From: Geobacteraceae bacterium | GTDB taxonomy: Bacteria > Desulfobacterota > Desulfuromonadia > Geobacterales > Geobacteraceae | DNA: 41,699 nucleotides | Direction of reading: 5' to 3' | Assembly: GCA_023701365.1 (NCBI GenBank) | Contig: JAMPXD010000008.1 | Span: forward strand, 1-41,699 | Shown: positions 6,757 through 15,489 of the stretch, piece by piece | How the letters are laid out: each line of letters begins with the position of its first letter | How positions within the stretch are numbered: the first letter of the stretch is position 1 | The notes under the pieces: model-generated | The model's database searches: none | Told to the model about the DNA's origin: nothing | The model's input: the letters and a program-made list of their open reading frames with translations, nothing else | Translations under genes and position numbers: made by a program

Positions 6757-9700
6757 ATGACGGGAAAATCACTAAGAAAAGCCGCAGCACGGTCGGCTTT
6801 GCTTCCCGCCGCAGCCCTGCTGGTTGGGCTGGCAGGAGGCACGGCGCTGGCCTACAATGCGGCGCACGACAATATCGTGCTCAAGGACGCGGGTGGCAAT
6901 AACATCACGATGAGCGGCGCCGGCAACGCCTACAGCGTACAGACCACCTGCTTCACCGCCAGCTGCCACGGCACCGGCAGCGGCTCTCTGGCGTTCACCT
7001 ACGACCAGATGGAGAAGCACAACTACCACGCCATGAACGGCTCCAACGAGGTTCGTGGCTTCAACGCCTGGAACCCCGACGGGGTGCTACCGAATGGCGA
7101 CGCCGACCCGCTGCGCCGCGGCGTCGCCACCCAAGGGAAAAACTGGGTACAGAGCCCCGGCCACGTGGGGAACTGGTGACCGCCGTCCGCTCGCCAGTTG
7201 GCGAGAATGTTCAAAGACGGTGCAGGCACCACCTATGATTCGGCAATTGCCAAGTACATCTCCGTTCCCTTCGGGATGACGGCCGCTCCCACGACTGCTA
7301 ACCCGACCGGCACCGCCAACGTTCCGGCAATCGGAGCTACCGCGGCGTATGAGCCCTTCAACTTCACCGACGCGGCAGGCCTGGAGAAGAAGGCCGACAA
7401 CACCTTGGTCGGCAACATGATGGACTGCGGCGAGTGCCACGTCGGCGGCGGCGCCATGCAGTACATCCCCAACTACGCCGCAGCCAGCCCGATGGCCGGC
7501 ACCTCCAACCCCGGTGCCCGCATCCCGCTCCGCACCGCAGGCACGACCGGCGGTATCCTCGCCGGTTTCTGGACTACCTTCAACTCCTTCATCGACATCT
7601 TCGGCCCGGCAGGCGACGGCGCCAGCCCCTCCTACCAGGCCAAGCAAATCGACTACGCCGACTCGGGCGTCCTCGAGATGGACTGCCTCGTCTGCCACCT
7701 GAAGGACTACAGCTGGGAGAATCGCAGGGACGCGGTCCGCATGGCCAAGTTCGACGCATCCCGCGCCTACGGTGCCGGCATCGCCACCCTCGCGACCGCC
7801 ACTACCGACATGAGCGGCGCGACGATCGTGACCAACGGCCGGAACGTCATTTACGACCCGGCCAAGGTGGCCTTCGTGAACGGCTCCACCGCCTCCAACG
7901 GCATCAAGCTCGTCTCCGCCGTGGCCCAGAAGATCACCGCGGTGCCCGACGCCAACAACTGCGCCTCCTGCCACTTCGCCACCGTCAAAGAGAAGTACCA
8001 GGTCGAGTGGAAGAAGCGCGGCGAGTTCTGGGGCGGCAGCGAGGCCCACACCGGCATCGGCTGCATGGGCTGCCACCAGCGCAAGGACCGGACCGTCAAC
8101 GGCGACATCGACACCGCCAACGTCGGCACCTCCGGCATCGCCAACTCCAACAACAAGAAGCTCGGCCTGTGCGACCCGGCCAAGGGCGCCGACTGCGACT
8201 ACGACGCCCAGTGGGGCGCGGTCGACAAGGTTGCCTTCAAGGCCTGCAACGACTGCCACCAGGATACCGCAGCGGCCACCGCGACCTATCCTATCGATCT
8301 CGCCAACGGCGAAGACTACGGCGCACCCAAACCGGCCGACATCCACAAGGCGTTCGGCCTCGCCGACATGATTGCCTACAATGCTGACGGCACTGCCGCC
8401 AACCACCTGCAGATCATCGACTGCACCACCTGCCACGCCAGGAAGCTCGATGCAAGCGTCGCCCTGTACGACGCGGACGGCGCCTTCAGGAACTACACCA
8501 CCTTCCCGATCACCGGCGGCGCCATGGTCGACGGCACCGGCACGGATGAGCAGGGCCGCCTGGCGGTCCATGACGAAATTGCTGTCGAGCGCGAGATGAA
8601 GGACAACATCGCCCTCTACTGGAAAAACGGCAAGCTGTTCGTCGGCAACCTCCTCTCCTCCTTCCTCATCCGCGACGCGAACGGCCTGTTCGACGCCAAC
8701 AACGACGGCCGCGGCCCGGGCCTCGACCCGGCCCTCCCGACCCACACCGCACGGCTGAACGAGGCCGCCGGCCTCCACGCCCTGACCCACGACGGCGTGG
8801 TGGACGGTACCGAGGTCGCGACGATGTTCACCAACATCCAGACCAACCTGAAGCCGATGATCGGCTCCGGCAGCCTCGAGACCATCGTGCCGAAGATCTC
8901 CATCATGGGCGTGCCGTTCAAGGTAAGCCACAACATCGCTCCGAAGATCAGCGCCTGGGGCGTCAAAGGCTGCAAAGAGTGCCACAGCTCAACCAGCAAG
9001 TTCATGAGCAGCTTCATCGACATCTCGCCGAAGACCGACTTCAGCTGGAACGCCGGCCAGTTCGCCAACATCCAAAAGGTCAACGGCTCGACCCAGCCGA
9101 GCGACATCCACGCCCAGGTCGTCGAGAAGAAGGGTGTGCGTTCGGTAGCGGTCAACTACGCCAACAACAGCAATACCGACCTGTCCACCGGCTTCCGTGA
9201 CGTGCAGAAGGCCGAGCTGCTCTACGAAGCGACCTTCACGAAGCGCGACTCCACCTACAAGTCCACCATCACCGGCACTTCCCGCCCGGTCCCCGGCGCG
9301 GCCAACAGCCCGTGGTACAACGCCGGCGCCTCCGTACCCGGCACCACCGTCACCGCCGGCTGGACCATGAAGATCGAGGCGGCGCCAGAAGGTTCCGCAG
9401 CCACCGTAAGCCCGACCGCCGTCCGTACCTTCTCGGTCACCAGCGGCACCCTGACCAGCGTCGACGCCCTCATCACCCACATGGGCGCTGCCTTCACCAC
9501 CGACCTGCCCGAGTTCACCATCGCCGGCATCGACACCAACGCCGACTTGGTCAACGACGCAATCGAAATCACCGCCAAGGCAGGCTTCCAGGTTCGTCTC
9601 TCCAACCAGACCGACGTCGGTCCGTTCGGCCTGACGGGCGCCCTCTGGATTGCCGACCCGATCACCCGCAACAACGCTTACACCGGCGACGCGGACCTTG

Positions 9701-10740
9701 TTCTCACCGGCCGCAGCGACTACTTGAACTACTTCCATGGCATCGGCGCAGCGCCTGCAGCCGGCTTCACCATCAACGGCGCCGCCACCGACGCCTGCGG
9801 AACGCTCGCCACCCCCTGCGCGGCGCCTACAGCGGCCCTGATCACCTTCGCCGCACCTGCCGGCGCGGCGACCACCACCTACTCCTGGACCTTCTCCGAC
9901 GACACGTCGAAGAACACCACCGGCGCCACCGCCACCAGGACCATCAACACGGTCAAATCCTTCACGGTCACTCTCCTGGCGAAGAACACCACGACCGGCG
10001 ATGTAACGACCACCAAGAAGATCGTCAAGACCGCCGCTATTGCATCGGCAGCTCTTACCGGCGTCGACACCACAGCCACCGGCGATACCACCGTATCGCT
10101 TACCGGCCTGCCGACCCACTCCAAGCTGTATGTGAAGTGGGGCGACGGAACCGAGCAGTACGTCACTTCTTCGGCTGCCGCGATCGATCTGACCCACAAG
10201 TATCTCAAGACCGGCACCATGAACGTGGCGATCAACATCATCAACGGCACCACCCTGGTAGCCAAGAAGACCTGCGCTATCACCGTCAAGCCGGTCATCA
10301 CGGCCAGCGCGGTGGTCAACGGGACACTCACCCCTGAAGATGTAACTCAGATCCTGAGCGGTGCCAACCAGACCTACACCATCACCCCCACCGCCGCCCC
10401 CTACGCCGGTTACGCCATCGCCAATGTCCTGGTGAACGGCGCCTCCGTGGGACCGGTGGCCAGCTACACCTTCACCGGCCTGACGGCGCCGAGCAGCACC
10501 ATCTCGGCAACCTTCAAGCCGACCATCAACGCCGTGCAGACCGCCAACGGGAGCATTGCACCCGCCGGCGTAACCCCGGTAACCAGCGGCGGGAGCCAGT
10601 ACTACACCATCACCCCCGCCAACGGCTACCACGTGGAAAGTGTCACGGTTAACGGACAACCCGCCGCGGTGGCCACTTCCTACAACTTCACCAACGTGAC
10701 GGAGCCGCAGCAGATCACGGCGATCTTTGCAGCGAACTAG
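6757..10740 (+). CDS. Giant multiheme c-type cytochrome with in-frame UGA (predicted selenocysteine 141)
   Basis: Start ATG 6757 follows AGGAG at 6742-6746 and opens a clear Sec signal peptide (MTGKSLRKAAARSALL..., cleavage near ALA-YN). The frame meets TGA at 7177-7179 and stays open to TAG 10740; nothing resembling a start or signal peptide follows the UGA. With readthrough the protein has 1327 residues: CX4CH at 65, the motif WVQSPGHVGNW-U-PPS at Sec141, then seven CXXCH sites at about 224, 310, 402, 436, 497, 556 and 739. From about 1030 there is a PKD-like beta-sandwich, a second beta domain and two bacterial-repeat (InlB-like) units, suggesting a surface location. A hairpin of SECIS type follows the UGA, and the paralogue at 18980 has the same arrangement. 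Role: probable extracellular or outer-membrane electron transfer or an enzyme using a heme/selenol site; substrate unknown. Automatic annotation would split it at 7179/7198. Confidence 0.85.
7177..7220 (+). promoter_or_regulatory. UGA selenocysteine codon and SECIS hairpin 1
   Basis: TGA at 7177-7179 is followed by stem CTCGCC (7190-7195), loop AGTT and stem GGCGAG (7200-7205). An outer helix CCGTC (7183-7187)/GACGG (7216-7220) can extend it. Known bacterial SECIS elements have a 4-16 bp stem, a G within the first two loop bases and 16-37 nt between UGA and loop; here the G is loop base 2 and 16 nt separate UGA from the loop. SelB recognition is inferred. Confidence 0.75.
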
Positions 10741-10803
10741 TCAGACTGCTGCCTTGCTTCAATGACGTACCTTGGCCCGGGGAGCAATCCCCGGGTTTTT
10801 TTT
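9873..10803 (+). repeat. Near-identical 3' module shared with selenocytochrome 2, copy 1
   Basis: From the PKD-like domain through the stop codon and into the terminator this DNA matches 22855-23786 almost base for base, including third codon positions, apart from short divergent stretches. The cytochrome portions of the two genes are far more diverged, so the C-terminal cassette has been copied or homogenised recently. Confidence 0.9.
10776..10803 (+). terminator. Rho-independent terminator of selenocytochrome 1
   Basis: Stem CCCGGGGA/TCCCCGGG with GCAA tetraloop followed by eight T. Identical in the paralogue. Confidence 0.92.
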
Positions 10804-10865
10804 CAGCTCAGCCTGGCAAGGGCCGGATGGTTGATTCGACAGCCGGCGGAGTGATGTGAACAAGA

Positions 10866-10885
10866 CAGCCGCCGGCCGGCGGCTG
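10866..10885. promoter_or_regulatory. Perfect 20-bp palindrome before the cohesin-like gene
   Basis: A perfect self-complementary 20-mer made of CAGCCGCCGG and its reverse complement ends 12 bp before the -35 box. A near copy of one half (CAGCCGGCGG) is at 10840-10849. It could be an operator; the regulator is unknown. Confidence 0.45.
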
Positions 10886-10897
10886 AAGCAAAAAGCG

Positions 10898-10926
10898 TTG
10901 ACATGCATTAGTCCATTTATTAGTAT
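10898..10926 (+). promoter_or_regulatory. Sigma-70 type promoter of the cohesin-like gene
   Basis: TTGACA, 17 bp spacer, TAGTAT. Together with the terminator at 10776 this separates the gene from the selenocytochrome upstream. Confidence 0.65.
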
Positions 10927-10992
10927 ATCCTGCGCTTGGCCAGGTACGCCTCGTAAATCGCATGGGCGCTCACCATAAGAGGAGGTTCATTC

Positions 10993-12321
10993 ATGAAATA
11001 CGCAAGACTGTTGGTCAGTTGCACCCTCGCCCTGCTACTGCTGCTGGCGGCTCTCCCCGATGCCCCCGCCGCAGCCGCCAATCTCAGCATCTCCCCCGGC
11101 GGAGACGGCATCTACGTGCTGGAGTGCAGCGCCGTCAACGAGGTGGAAACCATGGACGTCACCTTCCGCTACGACAACAGTGCCATGACTATCGTGTCGG
11201 TGCGGGAGGGAAGTCTCGTCTCCGGCAGGGGAACCCTCTCCTCCTCCGGCATCGGCACCGGAGAAGTCAGGGTATATGTGAAATACACCCCACCCGTTTC
11301 CGGCAACGGCCCCATCGCCATCATCTCCTACACCCCGAAACCGGGGAGCGCGGGGAACGTCAGTTCCCTGCGGGGAACCATGATCAACTCGGACAAGGAG
11401 TCCATTCCTGTCGCGGTGTCGGTGCGTAACCCGAGCCAACCTGACCAGCAGCTGGCAGCTGACAAGGCGGCAGCTGACAAGGCGGCAGCTGACAAGGCGG
11501 CAGCTGACAAGGCGGCAGCTGACAAGGCGGCAGCTGACAAGGCGGCAGCTGACAAGGCGGCAGCCGGCCAGGCTGCGGCCGGCCAAGCAGCAGCCGAGCA
11601 ACCGGCGACCAGGACGCCGCAGGTGACTCAAACGACGGTCATTCCATCGACCCCAACGGGATTGCCTGCGTCCATCAGCGTCGGCATGCCCAAGGACGAA
11701 ACCAGTAAGGCAAGCCCCGAGTCGCCCGTCGCTCCGGAAGCTTCCCAGGGTCTGGCGTCTGCCGAAAAATCGGCAGCCGCTGAAGCCGCTACCAGGGCTG
11801 AGGCGGCAACTGACGACAAATCACCGGAAGTTCTGGAGCGTTTCAGGAATTACCGCGGGGAGCGAAGCCTCCAGGCGTTCGCCGCGCTTTTCAAGACCAC
11901 TGCCAATTCAAGCATTACCCAGGAGCCCAGGATCGTCCTTTCCGACGGCTCGGCCAAGGCCACACTGCTGATCAAGGGACACAGCACCCTCAAATACTCC
12001 CTGCAAAAAGCCAAGCGCAGCTCTCTGAAGAAGACGGCGGACAACAGCTGGCAACTGGAGGTGGTCCCGGACAAGGGCACCCACACGGCCGCTATCATGA
12101 TCAGGCAGGGGAGCTCTACTGTTACGTTCCCCCTCACCGTGGCTCCTCCTGCCAAGGTTACGGATAAGGATTTTCCCGCCTATCTCAGCGAGCGCGCCAA
12201 GGGGTCCACACGTTTCGACCTGAACAAGGACGGGGTCACCAACTACATCGACGACTACATCTTCACGGCCAACTGCCTGGCGGCGCGGCAGCATGGCGCG
12301 AAGGGGCCAGGTACGAAGTAG
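10993..12321 (+). CDS. Secreted cohesin-like / dockerin-like protein with ADKAA repeats
   Basis: A 442-residue protein. ATG 10993 follows GAGGAGG. The signal peptide (MKYARLLVSCTLALLLLLAAL, A-rich cleavage region near 34) leads to a beta-rich domain at about 35-150 resembling cohesin/carbohydrate-binding folds (NLSISPGGDG...VTFRYDNSAMTI...). Then come seven ADKAA pentapeptides, an Ala-rich linker, a second beta-rich region, and near the C-terminus RFDLNKDGVTNYIDDYIF, a calcium-loop motif (DxNxDGxxNxxD) typical of half a dockerin. Cohesin and dockerin partner modules assemble cell-surface complexes in other bacteria; here they may scaffold or self-assemble surface cytochromes (inference from its place between two giant surface cytochromes). 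It has its own promoter and terminator. No enzymatic motif is seen. Confidence 0.72.
   Translation: MKYARLLVSCTLALLLLLAALPDAPAAAANLSISPGGDGIYVLECSAVNEVETMDVTFRYDNSAMTIVSVREGSLVSGRGTLSSSGIGTGEVRVYVKYTPPVSGNGPIAIISYTPKPGSAGNVSSLRGTMINSDKESIPVAVSVRNPSQPDQQLAADKAAADKAAADKAAADKAAADKAAADKAAADKAAAGQAAAGQAAAEQPATRTPQVTQTTVIPSTPTGLPASISVGMPKDETSKASPESPVAPEASQGLASAEKSAAAEAATRAEAATDDKSPEVLERFRNYRGERSLQAFAALFKTTANSSITQEPRIVLSDGSAKATLLIKGHSTLKYSLQKAKRSSLKKTADNSWQLEVVPDKGTHTAAIMIRQGSSTVTFPLTVAPPAKVTDKDFPAYLSERAKGSTRFDLNKDGVTNYIDDYIFTANCLAARQHGAKGPGTK
11456..11565 (+). repeat. 15-bp tandem repeat, seven units
   Basis: Seven head-to-tail units of GCAGCTGACAAGGCG, virtually identical, in frame and encoding ADKAA. 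The near-perfect identity suggests recent expansion and possible length variation between strains. Confidence 0.93.
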
Positions 12322-12350
12322 GAAGGCAACCAACCGTTCACCTGACGGAG

Positions 12351-12385
12351 AAAGGCCCGCTGCCGGTAAGCAGCGGGCCTTTTTT
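12351..12385 (+). terminator. Terminator of the cohesin-like gene
   Basis: AAAGGCCCGCTGC, loop CGGTAA, GCAGCGGGCCTTTTTT: a 10-bp-plus GC stem with T-tract. Confidence 0.92.
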
Positions 12386-12424
12386 ATCACCTATAAGCAA
12401 AACTTCTTGGGGTATTAGAACTAT

Positions 12425-12453
12425 TTGCTTTATTTAGCCACCGCAAATATATT
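12425..12453 (+). promoter_or_regulatory. Possible sigma-70 promoter of the propeller gene
   Basis: TTGCTT, 17 bp, TATATT in an AT-rich stretch 110 bp before the start codon. Confidence 0.4.
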
Positions 12454-12562
12454 ATTATGCGATTAATATGAATCTGAGCTGGGGCACTACTCCCGGAAAG
12501 CATTACCCGCCGCAAGTATTACCCGATAATCGAAATTCATTCAGGACAGGGGGAATTGGGAC

Positions 12563-15121
12563 ATGCGCATCCAAAGGCTTGCCAGGGCAGTGCTGGCACC
12601 GTTTCTTTTCATCATTTTCACGGCCGTCACGGCATACGCCGGCGCTCTCGATCCCTGGCACTGGCGCAACCCTCTGCCCCAGGGGAACACCATGCGCGCT
12701 GCCGCCTACGCCAAGGGCTTGATCGTAGCGGTGGGTGAAGGGGGCACCATTCTCACCTCGCCGGACGGCCTCACCTGGACTCCGGCCAATTCGGGCACGA
12801 CACTGCGGCTTAACGGGATCGCATTCGGCACTCCAGGAGGCGGTTCCTCGACCTTTGTCGCGGTAGGCGAGTCCGGCACCATTCTTACCTCACCGGACGG
12901 CCTCACCTGGACGGCAAGAACTTCCGGGACAACGGCCAACCTCGGCGCAGCGGCGTGCAGCACGGAAGGCGACGACTCTGACAACTTTATCGTGGCGGGC
13001 GACGGCGGAACCATTCTCGTTTCCAACAACGGCACTTCCTGGGGGGGGGCAACCTCGGGGACCACCAACAATCTCCGCGGGATCGTCTATTTCCCCTCTT
13101 CTTTCGCGGTTGTCGGGGACAACGGCACCATCCTCACTTCTTCCAATGGCGGCTATTGGAGCAAGCAGATCGCCAACTCGTCCAAGAACCTCTATGGCAT
13201 CAGCTACAACGGCAACCGGTCAGACACGAGATTCATCGCGGTGGGGGAAGATGACACCGCCCTCACCTCCAACAACGGTTTCAGCTGGCTGCCGGGCACT
13301 ACCGGCGCCGGCTGGGGGCTCAGGGGGGTGACCTTCAGCAACGGCGCCTTCGTGGCAGTTGGGGAGTTAGGCACCATTCGCACCTCTTCCGATAGCGGCG
13401 CCACCTGGCAGGCGGTTGCTTCGGCCACCGAAAACAGCCTGAACGGCATTACCGCCGGCAACGGCGTGCTAGCAGCCGTCGGACTCGCCGGCACCATCAC
13501 CGTTTCCTCCGGAGGAAGCAGCTGGGACACGGCCAGTTCAGGCCCGACCGACTGGCTTACCGGCATTGCCAGCAACGGGGCGCTCCTGGCAGCCTCCGGC
13601 CAGAACGGCCTGCTGATGAGCTCGGCAGACGGGATCTCCTGGAACCTGGCGACAACCGGCACTACCGCGCCGCTGAACGGCATTGGCTATGGCAACGGGA
13701 CTTTCGTGGCAGTCGGCGGCGGTGGCACGCTCCTTGTGTCTTCAGGCGCCGGCCCGTGGAGCAATCCAGCCTCTCCAACGACAAACGCATTGAACGGCAT
13801 TACCTATGGCGGGAACAAATTCGTGGCCGTGGGAGACTACGGCACGGTGCTCACCTCGAATTCCACCGGCTCCAGCTGGGTTTCCGGCAGTTCGGGGGTC
13901 ACCAGCAAGCTGAACGGCGTGGCCTATAATGGCAGCGGCACCTACGTCGCGGTTGGCGCGGACGGGGTCATCCGCACCTCGACCGATGGCTCCGGCTGGG
14001 TAAGCGGCGGCGCCAGCGGAACTACGAACGCCCTGAACGCCGTGGCCTTCGGCAACGGCACGTTCGTTGCCGTGGGAGACGTCGGCATAATCCTCACTTC
14101 TTCGACCGGCGACAGCTGGACCGGGACGACCGTGTCAAACATATCGCTCATCGGGATAACTTACGCAAACAGCCTCTTCATCGCAGTGGGGGCCGGCGGC
14201 GTTGTCTATACCTCGCCAACCGGTTCGGCATGGACCCAGGAAAGCTCAATAACGGTCAACAACCTCCGTGGGATTGCCTATCTGTCAGGCTCATACGTAG
14301 CGGTGGGAGACAACGGCACCATCCTCCAGACAGCCGAAGGCGTCCTTCCCACCGGCTCGATCAGCATCGAGAACGGCGCGGCAACCACCGCCACGACCTC
14401 AGTTACCCTCTACCTCAGCGCCACCGACAACAGCGGCACGGTCAGCTCGATGAAGTTCAGCAACGACAACGTTTCCTGGACGGCGCCCCAGGCCTTTGCC
14501 GCAACGGCGCCCTGGACCCTTGCCCCGGGTGACGGCGTGAAGACCGTCTTCGTACGCTTCATGGACGAGAACGGCAACTGGTCTGATTCCTACAGCGATG
14601 CCATTACCCTGAACGGCCCGAAGGCGCTGACGGTAAACGTGACCGGCAACGGCACGGTTACCGCCACCCAGCCGACGGGAGTTGTCTGTACCGCCAATGA
14701 AAGCTGCACATCGTCATATGCCACCGGCACCCAGGTGACCCTGGCGGCCACCCAGTGGGCCGAATATATCTTCAGCGGCTGGTCCGGCGCCTGCACCGGC
14801 ACCGGCAATTGCACCGTGACCATGAATGACAATGCCACGGTGAACGCAACGTTCAGCTACGTACAGCCGGCCAGGATCATGGAAACCGCCAACTATCACT
14901 CAACCCTCCAGGGGGCCTACAATGCCGCCCAGAACGGCCAGACCATCCAGGCAAGGGAATTTACCTTCAGCGAGAACGTTCTGCTCAACAGGGGCATTTC
15001 CGTGACCCTGCAGGGGGGATACGATACCAGCTACAATACCAACGGCTGGCTTACCTCCATCCAGGGAGGGCTGACCATCGGAACCGGCTCGGTGGTCGTC
15101 GATAAGGTGGTGATCCAGTAG
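12563..15121 (+). CDS. Secreted double beta-propeller protein (Ycf48/BNR-like) with C-terminal bacterial repeat
   Basis: An 852-residue protein; ATG 12563 is preceded by AGGGGGA. Signal peptide MRIQRLARAVLAPFLFIIF, cleavage near AYA-GA. Residues about 50-590 consist of some fourteen copies of a unit of the form VAVGxxGTIxTSxDGxxW...LxGIxYGNGxF, enough for two seven-bladed propellers of the Ycf48/sialidase-BNR type. After that come a bacterial Ig-like segment, a bacterial-repeat domain with paired Cys (CTANESC, CTGTGNC) related in kind to the tails of the giant cytochromes, and a final beta-helix-like end (TLQGAYNAAQNGQTI...). No heme site and no catalytic motif. A surface structural or binding role beside the cytochromes is inferred. 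It has its own terminator and faces the minus-strand regulator operon convergently. Confidence 0.75.
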   Translation: MRIQRLARAVLAPFLFIIFTAVTAYAGALDPWHWRNPLPQGNTMRAAAYAKGLIVAVGEGGTILTSPDGLTWTPANSGTTLRLNGIAFGTPGGGSSTFVAVGESGTILTSPDGLTWTARTSGTTANLGAAACSTEGDDSDNFIVAGDGGTILVSNNGTSWGGATSGTTNNLRGIVYFPSSFAVVGDNGTILTSSNGGYWSKQIANSSKNLYGISYNGNRSDTRFIAVGEDDTALTSNNGFSWLPGTTGAGWGLRGVTFSNGAFVAVGELGTIRTSSDSGATWQAVASATENSLNGITAGNGVLAAVGLAGTITVSSGGSSWDTASSGPTDWLTGIASNGALLAASGQNGLLMSSADGISWNLATTGTTAPLNGIGYGNGTFVAVGGGGTLLVSSGAGPWSNPASPTTNALNGITYGGNKFVAVGDYGTVLTSNSTGSSWVSGSSGVTSKLNGVAYNGSGTYVAVGADGVIRTSTDGSGWVSGGASGTTNALNAVAFGNGTFVAVGDVGIILTSSTGDSWTGTTVSNISLIGITYANSLFIAVGAGGVVYTSPTGSAWTQESSITVNNLRGIAYLSGSYVAVGDNGTILQTAEGVLPTGSISIENGAATTATTSVTLYLSATDNSGTVSSMKFSNDNVSWTAPQAFAATAPWTLAPGDGVKTVFVRFMDENGNWSDSYSDAITLNGPKALTVNVTGNGTVTATQPTGVVCTANESCTSSYATGTQVTLAATQWAEYIFSGWSGACTGTGNCTVTMNDNATVNATFSYVQPARIMETANYHSTLQGAYNAAQNGQTIQAREFTFSENVLLNRGISVTLQGGYDTSYNTNGWLTSIQGGLTIGTGSVVVDKVVIQ

Positions 15122-15141
15122 CCTATTCCCCGCTTCACGCG

Positions 15142-15178
15142 AAAAAAAGCCCCTTACCGAACTGGCGAGGGGCTTTTT
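15142..15178 (+). terminator. Terminator of the propeller gene
   Basis: AAAAAGCCCCT ... AGGGGCTTTTT stem around TACCGAACTGGCG, with A-tract and T-tract on the two sides, so it may work in both directions. Confidence 0.88.
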
Positions 15179-15186
15179 GTTGGAAC

Positions 15187-15217
15187 CATTGCAAAATGCA
15201 AAGTGCAAAGTGCAAAA
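15187..15217. repeat. Heptamer left arm in the intergenic region
   Basis: TTGCAAAATGCAAAGTGCAAA-type units. Matches in orientation the TTTGCAC arm at 15446-15484; between the two arms lies a different palindromic repeat (15281-15444). Confidence 0.82.
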
Positions 15218-15280
15218 TTAAAGTCTTAAGTGCGAAGACTTTCCCCCTGATAAGAGGGGATGCCTTTTCGCTTTTCATTT

Positions 15281-15444
15281 CCTGATTATCGCTGATCTTC
15301 AGCCACACCCAAAAACTCCCTCCCCTTCAAGGGGAGGGGCGGGGTGGGGATGGGTACTGGCAGCCTCGAAGCCCCCCATCCCCCTCCTAACCTCCCCCTT
15401 GAAGGGGGAGGAAGCTGAATAGCTGAAGATCAGCGATAATCAGG
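15281..15444. repeat. 165-bp imperfect palindrome (GGGGAGG element)
   Basis: The outer 23 bp (15281-15303 and 15422-15444) are perfect inverted repeats; inner blocks are CCTCCCCTTCAAGGGGAGG and CCTCCCCCTTGAAGGGGGAGG. It could form a long hairpin. It is nested between two heptamer arms, as if inserted in the core of such an element. A decayed relative sits at 23793-23846. Confidence 0.8.
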
Positions 15445-15445
15445 T

Positions 15446-15484
15446 TTCATTTTGCGATTTGCACTTTGCACTTTGCAATTTGCC
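15446..15484. repeat. Heptamer right arm next to the regulator gene
   Basis: TTTGCGA, TTTGCAC and TTTGCAA units immediately 3' of the minus-strand response regulator. The whole intergenic stretch 15179-15489 is repeats; no gene seen. Confidence 0.82.
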
Positions 15485-15489
15485 TATTC

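Noticed and set aside
7177-7200. Treating the UGA of selenocytochrome 1 as a true stop followed by a new gene at TTG 7198
   Set aside because: No ribosome binding site or signal peptide follows, the 5' part would be a single-heme fragment, and the paralogue has the same arrangement with a SECIS-like hairpin at the same offset.
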